Assembly (NCBI GenBank): GCA_003235465.1
Contig: QJWD01000324.1
Span: 1-7,280, forward strand
Source: Nitrospirota bacterium
Lineage (GTDB): Bacteria; Nitrospinota; Nitrospinia; Nitrospinales; VA-1
Length of the DNA: 7,280 bases
Direction: 5' to 3'
The notes under the pieces were generated by a model. That model saw only the letters and a program-made list of their open reading frames with translations, made no database searches and was not told the origin of the DNA. How positions within the stretch are numbered: the stretch's first letter is position 1; each line of letters begins with the position of its first letter. A program made the position numbers and the translations under genes. Shown here in pieces: positions 1 to 7,280 of this stretch.

Positions 1-1483
1 CCTCACCAGCCGGGCCACCGGCGGCGGGGTGAGCGAAACGAGCGCGCGCCTGGCTTCGGTGCTGCCGGCCATCCTGCTCACCTGTTTCATGCTCTATGCC
101 ACGCGCGAAACGTTCTCGCCCCAAGGGCAGGCGATGCTTGCGCTTTCGACTCTTCTCACGCCGTTCATGGCCTACAACGCGACGCTTGCGGAAATCGAGA
201 TGCTGTTCACCCTCACCGTGGCGCTGTCGCTCTACACCTGGTTCCTGCTCGACAAGCGGGGACGGCGCGGCCTCTGGCTTTGGGGCCCGCCCGCGCTCCT
301 CGCCGGAATCAGCTTCCTCACCAAGCGCGAGCCCGGCCTGGTGTTTTTCTACCTCGGTGTCTTCGCCTACCTGCTGGTCAAGAAGCGCTGGCGGGAGCTG
401 TTTTCCCCCGGCCCGCTTTTCGCCCTCGGCACGAGCGCCCTGGTCGCCCTCGCGTGGCTTGCGCCGCTCGCCCTGGTCACCGGCGTCCCCTTCGTGGTCG
501 ACAGCTTTGTCGGCGAGATCACCCATCACGCGCGGCCAGGTGGCGAGACGCTCGAACACCTGGGCAAGGTGCTGGCCTACCCGTTCAAGATCGCCGGAAC
601 CGTCTTTCCCGTCACCCTGCTGCTTCTGCCGCTCGCCTGGCCCTCGGTGAGGAAGTTGCTCAGAGAGCGTTATGGCGACGACTACCTGTTTCCGCTCGTC
701 GTGGTGCTGGTGAATTTTCCGATCTACTGGCTGACCGCCAAGGCGCATCGCTACTTCATGCCGATGTTTCCGTTCCTGTTCGTCCTCGCGGCGATGGTGT
801 TCGAATTGCACCGCACCCGTCCCGAGGCCCTCACGGCCCGCGTCCGCTGGCTGCTCGATGGGTCGCTCGTCTTCGGGCTGGCTCTCGTTATCGGCCTAGC
901 GGTATTCGCGAGCCCCATCCTGCCGTTCGTCATCGACATGCCCCGCCCCTGGATCGACTGGCCGCTCGCCCTCGCCGCCGGGGCGGCGCTCGCCACCACC
1001 GCCGTTCTTGCCGGCCGCGGCCCGGAGGGGAAGCGCCGGGGCCTCACCGCCTTCGCCCTCCTGCTCCTAGGCGTGCAGGTTCTGCAAATGTCGGTCATCT
1101 CGCCGCTGCAGGAGAAGAGCATCCTCCGCAAACGAAACGGCCCCGAGTACGCCGCCGAATTCCTCGCCCACCTGCCCGAGGGAACGACGCGGGTTCGCGG
1201 CTATTTCAAACTGCCGAACGATCTCATTTTCTATGCCGGGGGCATCCGCTTTCAAATCGTTAAGCCGAGGTCGGCCGAACTGAGCGAGCCTGGGCTCATT
1301 CTAGTGCGGGAAAAATTCCTGAACAGCTTTAGGGAGGAGGTGCTGCCCGCCGTGTTTCTGACAAGCACCCGCCACGGCACCGACACGCTGCACCTGTTCC
1401 GCGTTTTACCGCCGAACAGTCAGGATGCCGGCCCCGCCTTGTCGGAAGAGGCGCCGCCGTCCCTCGGCGGACGCACGCGGTAA
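1..1483 (+). CDS. GT-C fold membrane glycosyltransferase, GT39/PMT/ArnT-like (5' partial)
   Basis: Probable integral membrane glycosyltransferase that moves a sugar from a polyprenyl-phosphate donor to an envelope acceptor. The frame is open to the left edge; residues before the GTG at 29 (LTSRATGGG) already fit the family, so that GTG is very likely not the start and the N-terminus is missing. Numbering from the GTG codon, hydrophobic segments lie near 10-24, 34-48, 57-74, 86-97, 104-117, 129-152, 187-204, 219-235, 243-258, 278-300, 310-328 and 339-356. Family-like motifs are LTKRE at 97-101 (usually LTKGP) and KAHRYFMPMFP at 237-247, matching the conserved R-Y-x-x-P stretch before a late helix. 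A soluble tail of about 120 residues follows. The catalytic acidic pair normally after the first helix would lie off the window, so activity cannot be judged. The last 64 nt overlap the convergent GT2 gene. Family call is firm; substrate unknown. Confidence 0.85.
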   Translation, partial: LTSRATGGGVSETSARLASVLPAILLTCFMLYATRETFSPQGQAMLALSTLLTPFMAYNATLAEIEMLFTLTVALSLYTWFLLDKRGRRGLWLWGPPALLAGISFLTKREPGLVFFYLGVFAYLLVKKRWRELFSPGPLFALGTSALVALAWLAPLALVTGVPFVVDSFVGEITHHARPGGETLEHLGKVLAYPFKIAGTVFPVTLLLLPLAWPSVRKLLRERYGDDYLFPLVVVLVNFPIYWLTAKAHRYFMPMFPFLFVLAAMVFELHRTRPEALTARVRWLLDGSLVFGLALVIGLAVFASPILPFVIDMPRPWIDWPLALAAGAALATTAVLAGRGPEGKRRGLTAFALLLLGVQVLQMSVISPLQEKSILRKRNGPEYAAEFLAHLPEGTTRVRGYFKLPNDLIFYAGGIRFQIVKPRSAELSEPGLILVREKFLNSFREEVLPAVFLTSTRHGTDTLHLFRVLPPNSQDAGPALSEEAPPSLGGRTR

Positions 1484-3033
1484 GGCTTGCTGTTGGAGGA
1501 TTCGAAGTAGGTGCGCACCAGCATTTCGCTAAGCAGCCCGGTGGTGAGAATCTGAAAGGCGATCATGACCAAAAGAACGCCGAACAGGAGCAACGGGCGC
1601 TGGCCGATGTTTTCGCCGGTGGCGAGCTTGAGCCCGGTGAGATAAACCAGGATGGCGCCGCCCAACAACCCCACCGGCAGGCCGATGGCGCCGAAGAAGT
1701 GGGCGGGCCGGTCGCGAAAGCGCATGAAGAAATAAACGAAGATCAGATCGAGGATCACCCGGTAGGTGCGCATGATCCCGTACTTCGAGGTTCCCGCCAG
1801 GCGCGGGTGATGCGCCACCACTTCCTCGGCGATGCGGTTCTGGTGGGTGCGCGACGCAAGCAGCGCCGGGATGAAGCGGTGCATCTCTCCGTAGAGCCTG
1901 ATCTCCTTCAGGATGTTGGCGCGGTACGCCTTCAGGCTGCAGCCGAAATCCCTCAGCCTGACGCCGGTGATGCGGGCGATCAGCTTGTTGGCAAGCCAGG
2001 AGGGCAGCTTGCGCACCACCATCGAGTCCCGCCTGTTCTTGCGGTAGCCGGAGACCAGGTCCAGGTCGTCGTCCACCAGCCGCCGGGCCAGGCGAAGGAT
2101 GTCTTTCGGATCGTTCTGCCGGTCCCCATCCAGGGTGACGATGATGTCCCCCGCCGCGCGGTCAATGCCCGCCTGCATGGCGGCGGTCTGGCCGAAATTC
2201 CGCTGCAGCTCGACCACGGCGATATTCCCGCCGCCCCAGCGCGTTTCTTCCTCCAGCCGGGCAAGCGTCTGGTCTGTGCTGCCGTCATCCACCAGGATGA
2301 GTTCCCAGCCCGAACGGTAATCCGCCAGCACCTCTGCTAGGTCCTCCATCAACCCGCGCACGTTGCCCTCCTCGTTGTGCAGCGGGATCACGATGGAAAG
2401 CAGGTGGTCGGGAATGGGCGTGGCGTTGTCTTGCGTCATGATGCGTGGGGCTCCCTGGGTTCTGTCGCCGCCTTAGGCAGCGTGGTGCCGCGCATCTTAC
2501 CATTATCCCGGGGAGTTGTGAAACGATGCCTTGATACGGCCACCATCGGCTTCGGTCAGGGCCCGGGCAGGCAGATATCGGCGATGAGCGGCAAATGGTC
2601 CGACGCCTTCAGGGTGAGGGTGGTGCGCGGCACCTCGACGGCGAGAAGCGTGACTTCCCGGCTGACAAAGATGTGATCGATGCGGCCGACGGGAAGTGGC
2701 CCGGTGAAGGTGCGCTGCGGGCGGTGGTCGTTCATCGCCACCTGGACGTCGGAAAAGTGGCGGCGGATTTTCTTGCAGACTTTCGAATAGGGAAGCGAAT
2801 TGAAATCGCCGCAAACCAGGGTGGGGTTCACTCTCTCCGGGCTTGCCAGCCACTCCTCGCTCATGAGCGCCTCCACCTGCAACAGGCGCTCCTTGCCGCG
2901 CAGCCCGAAGTGAGTGTTGAAGATGTCGAATTCGATGCCTTGGAAAGCGATGCGCGCCCACAGCGCGCCCCGCGTTTCGAGACTGGGCCGCCCTTCGAGC
3001 GTGGGCAAGGGCCCGGCGCGCACCAGCCGCATG

Positions 3034-3065
<32 letters not shown>

Positions 3066-6000
3066 CCCCTCCTCCAGGTACAGCGCCGGCGCAAAGTGGA
3101 ATTCCATTTCCAGCTCGCGGGCGATGAATTCGGCCTGGTCGATGCCGCCGGTGCGCGAGCGGCCGGCGTCGAGCTCCTGCAGGGCCACCACGTCCGGATC
3201 ATAACAACTGATGACGCGGGCGATGCGGCCGGGCGAGAGGACGCCGTCGTTGCTCATGCAGTGGTGCACGTTGTAAGTCATGACGCGCAGCAGGCGGCCG
3301 TTCTCCGTCTCCACCCGGTTCCTCGGCCGGCGGGCGACACCTCCTCGCCCCATGAACGTGAGCGCGGCTTTACGAAGATCGAGTGGCCTGAGGTGGGCCT
3401 TTCCCGCCACGCTATCGAGGGGGGCGGTTAAAGGCAAGAGTGCGAAGGCGCGCGTCTCCTCGTAGCCTGGCCCTGCGTGCGAGCCGTTTTCCTGGGAAAA
3501 GCTGAGCGAGGGCCTGTCGTAGCGCCAGCCGGAGAGGATCAGGTCGCCCGCGTCAGGAAGATGGCAGAGCCGCGCGAGATCCTCCGCCGCCTCCTCGAGA
3601 AATGGATGATCCGGCCCCAGCACCAGGCCCGCGTCGCCGGGCAGGCTGAACCGGCCGGCGGGCGTCCAAGCCCGGGCGGTGCCGCCCGTCCCCGCGGCGA
3701 GCACCAGCGGCACGCCGGCGTCCCGCACCAGCTCGAGGGCGCGGCGCGCCTGCTCATCTTCCGCAAGCGGGCTCCCGGTGTACAGGTGGCCGAGCGATCC
3801 CATGGCGGTGATGAGCGGCGCGGCGCCCTCCTCCCGCCCGGCGGCTTCCTCGCCGATCAGCCAGGTGAAAAAAGACCCGCCCAGCCATTTTGACCGATCG
3901 AACTGGATGCCGCGCCTGGCGTGAACCGGCTCGCGGCCCGCCGTGGCGCCACCGAACACCCGGGCAAGCGCCTGGCGGAGGGTTTGCCCGGTTTCGGCTT
4001 GGTAGGGAATGCATTCTTCCTGGCCGTGGTCGGAATACACCCAGATATCGTAATCGCGCCGGGTAGCGCGGCGGGCCGTGCGGTAAAGGCGGCGGATGGC
4101 ATCGTCGATGCCCTTCAGCGTCCAATGGGCGAAGCGGGACGACGGGCCCCGCCGGTGCGCCTGCTCGTCGTAGCCGATGAAGTTGAGATGCACGATGGGC
4201 AGGCCGCGCAAGGTGTCGATGGTCGCGCCGATGGCCACCAGGTCGCGCAGCAGGATGCTGATGGCCACCCGCGTCGGGACGAATTTGAGTTCCTTGAACA
4301 GATCACGGCCATCGATCAGCCCGCGAAAAAAATCGACCACGGCCAGCACGATCTCCAGCGGAATGAGCAGCGCCGTCCTGACCAGGCTGAAGCCCTGAAT
4401 GAGGATCACGCTCAACAGGGCAAGCGGCCGGACGGCGTCCTTGAAATGATCCCAGCCAAAAAACTCGGGGCAGAAATGGGCTTCCTCGCTGCCCGCTGAA
4501 TAGATATTGGCGTAAGCCCCGCCTCCCGCCAACAGCCCCGGGTCTTTTTTCTTCAGGTCCTCCTGCACGGCGCTCACCGCCTCGCGGTCGAACATGGTAA
4601 ACACCTTTCGCGAGCGGCGATGAAAGAAACTGAAGGCGGGCACCGCCCCCTTGACGCCAAAAAACAGTTCGCCCTGCACTGCGGGGGTGCTCGCGGGCTG
4701 GCCGGAATAGAGGGTGTGCAGGCGGTAGCCTTCACGCGACAAAAGCGAAGCGAGAAACGGCATGCGCCGGTTTTTGAGAGCGGCTTCGAGCTGCTTTCGC
4801 GACAGGCCGTCGATCTGAATCATCAGAAGGCCGGGGTGGGCCTGTGTCCCCCTGTAGCGGGAAAGCCCGAGCGCGCGGATCACCCATTCGCCGCGGCTGA
4901 ATGCGGTGCGAATCTTTCGCGGGATGCGGCCTAGTTTTTCCAGCATAAGGTGACTCACAGGACCGCTAACGCGATCGGTTGTTACTCCCGCTCATCGGTT
5001 CGCCACCGAGGGCCGCGCCCGCCGATTCGGCGACGCCCTTGACGATATCCCACTCCGCCTTGATCAACTGGATCACGCGCTGCCAATGGTCGTCGGCCCG
5101 GTCACGGGACAGACTTATGGTTTCTATCAGTTCTCTATAGCAGTCGAGGGCCTTCTTCGCGGTGACCGGCATCGAAAATCGCCTGGCGGTATCAAGAGCG
5201 CCGCGCTTGAGCGCGCCCATGGCCAAGGGCCCGAGGCCGGCGACACCGGCGAGCGCCTCGGCGAAACCCTCCACGCTTTCAGGCATGAGCAGCCTGCCAT
5301 TTACGCCGTCTTCCACCACCTCGCGCACGCCGGAGGCATCGAGGCCCACCACCGGCACCCCGGCGGCCATGGCCTCGGTGAGCACCATGCCCTGGGTTTC
5401 GCTCTTCGAGGCGAAGGCGAAAACATCTATCGCGCGGTAAGCGTCGGCCAGCTCGCCGTGGTCGAGGACGCCGGCGAAGCGCACGCGCGCGCTTTGCCCC
5501 GCCCCCGCGAACACCTCCTTCATGACCGCGAGCGACGGCCCCTCCCCCGCCACCAGCACATGCGCGCGCGGGTTTCCTTTCATAAAAACCGCTAGCGCCT
5601 CGGCCAGGAAGCGCAGGTTTTTCTCCGGCGCGAGCCGCCCCACGTGCCCGGCCACGAAGGCCTCGGGCGGTATCCCCTGCTCGGCTCGGAAGCGGCGGCC
5701 GTCGCCGGATGCGAAGCGGCCGAGGTCGACGCCGGTGGGGACCACGCTGACCGGGGCCGACACCCCGCGCTCCCTAAGCAGTTCGGCAATGCTTTCGCTG
5801 GGCGCGAAGACGCGGTCGGCGAGGTTGGCGTAATGCGAAGCGAGCTCCACCACGAACTCTTTGAGCGCAGGCGAATTCCCCGGCACATAATGGGTGTATT
5901 GTTCATACAGCGTGTGGTGTGTGAACACAAGCGGCAGGTCGCGAAAACGGGCGGTGCGGAGCGCCGTCATGCCGAGCAGGTAGGGGTGGTGGGAATGAAC

Positions 6001-7280
6001 GATATCCGGCCGGAATTCATCCAGCGCCTCGGTGAGCAGGCCGGCCACCGGCAGCACCACTGAAAAATCGCTGCCGTTGAAGTTTTGCAGCGCCGGAATG
6101 CGAACCACCCCGGTTTCATCCTCGGGCATGCCGGGAAATTCCGGCGCCACCACCAGCACGCGGTGTCCCTGACGCCGGTATTCCTCCCTGAAGGCGGCGA
6201 CGGAGCGGGCGACGCCGCCGACGTGCGGCGTGAAGGTGTTGGTGACCATGACGATGTTCATAGCGAAACTCCCAGCGGCCATTCTATTTTTTGTTCGCCG
6301 GGAGCCGTGGCGCGGGGCGGCATGCCGGGGAGCTTGATCACAACTTCGGGCGCGGCCGCATGCCAGTCGGCTTCGTAGGCGACCTGCACGCGGGACGCAT
6401 CCACCCTCACCTCCACCGACACGGTGCCAAAGGCCGTGGGCGCGGGGCCAAAGATAAGCCGCGCGCCGGGGGCAAGCCAGCGTCGGGGAAGTCCGGAGCA
6501 GAGGACAAGGCCGCCCGCCTCCTCCCGCAGGAAGCAGTTCCTGACCATGAGCACCCACTCCGCCGCCGCCCACACGTGCTGGCCGTCGCCCATGCAGCCG
6601 CCCCGGGTGCGCGGGTGAATGGCTTCCGGCCACTGGCCGGTGGGCGAGGCCAGCGCGGCGACGGCGTCCATCAGCTCCACGTGGCGCGGGTCGCCTGAGC
6701 GAAGCAACACCTGGGCGACGTGCAGGGTGAGGTACGGGTTGATGCCGGAGTGGATCATGTCCTGAAAAAAGCAGCCGCCGACAAAGCAGTTGCCAAGCAG
6801 GAATTCCACCGTGCCGGTGAGGCGGGGGTAATCGGCGGCAAGCTGCATGAGCGGGTAGCCGCCGGCGAGCGAGCCGATGGCGCCCGCATCCATTCTGCGG
6901 TAGGGCGAGGCGGGCATGGCCGGCCGCCCCAGGCGCGTCGCGGAGCGTTCGAGGCTTTTCTCCAGAGCCTGGGCGAAATCCTCCGCTTCCCGCTGGAACC
7001 CGGCGCTGGCTTCGGCGTCGAAAGACTGTGCCAGGCTGGCGGCGGCGCGGAGCCCGGCGACCCCCCAGAAATCGTCCCAGTAATAGTAATCGTTGGGGCC
7101 GAGGTGCTCGGCGCTAAACCCCGCCGGCAACAGGCCCGCGTGCGCGCTCCCGGCTTCCCCCTTGACCCGCTTCCGGCCAATCCAGCGGCCGCCCAGAACG
7201 ATAGCCCGCCGCCAGGCTTCCTTGGGCACACAGCCGGTGATTTCGCAAAAGCGATTGAATATCCACAGCGCTTCGCCGTT

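Overview
This is a high-GC bacterial window (well over 60% G+C by eye) that is almost fully coding. Five protein genes are visible, and both edge genes are cut. I see no RNA gene, insertion sequence, CRISPR array or prophage gene. Membrane-embedded and polyprenyl-phosphate glycosyltransferases suggest a Gram-negative-type envelope, but nothing in the window fixes the phylum.

Left region (1-2439): a 5'-truncated GT-C fold membrane glycosyltransferase (GT39/PMT/ArnT-like, plus strand) meets a GT2 polyprenyl-phosphate glycosyltransferase (GtrB/ArnC-like, minus strand). Their 3' ends overlap by 64 nt. In known systems a GT2 enzyme of this type makes the lipid-linked sugar that a GT-C enzyme transfers outside the membrane, so the two may be a donor-maker and donor-user pair.

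Right region (2556-7280, all minus strand, transcribed right to left): a 5'-truncated alpha-helical-barrel glycosidase-like protein overlaps a GT4 glycosyltransferase by 4 nt (ATGA). The GT4 gene is followed after 7 nt by an 800-residue protein that fuses an alkaline-phosphatase-superfamily phosphodiesterase to an endonuclease/exonuclease/phosphatase (EEP) domain. The GT2 gene follows after 116 nt and could be the last gene of the same transcript or have its own promoter.

The genes read as an envelope glycan or glycolipid module: GT4 resembles lipid-glycosylating enzymes, the double phosphohydrolase could act on phosphorylated lipid or sugar head groups, and GT2 plus GT-C could add a sugar outside the membrane. 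The fold assignments are well supported by visible motifs. The substrates and the joint pathway are inference. The most unusual object is the phosphatase-EEP fusion, which has both catalytic residue sets intact and a hydrophobic hairpin inside the first domain.
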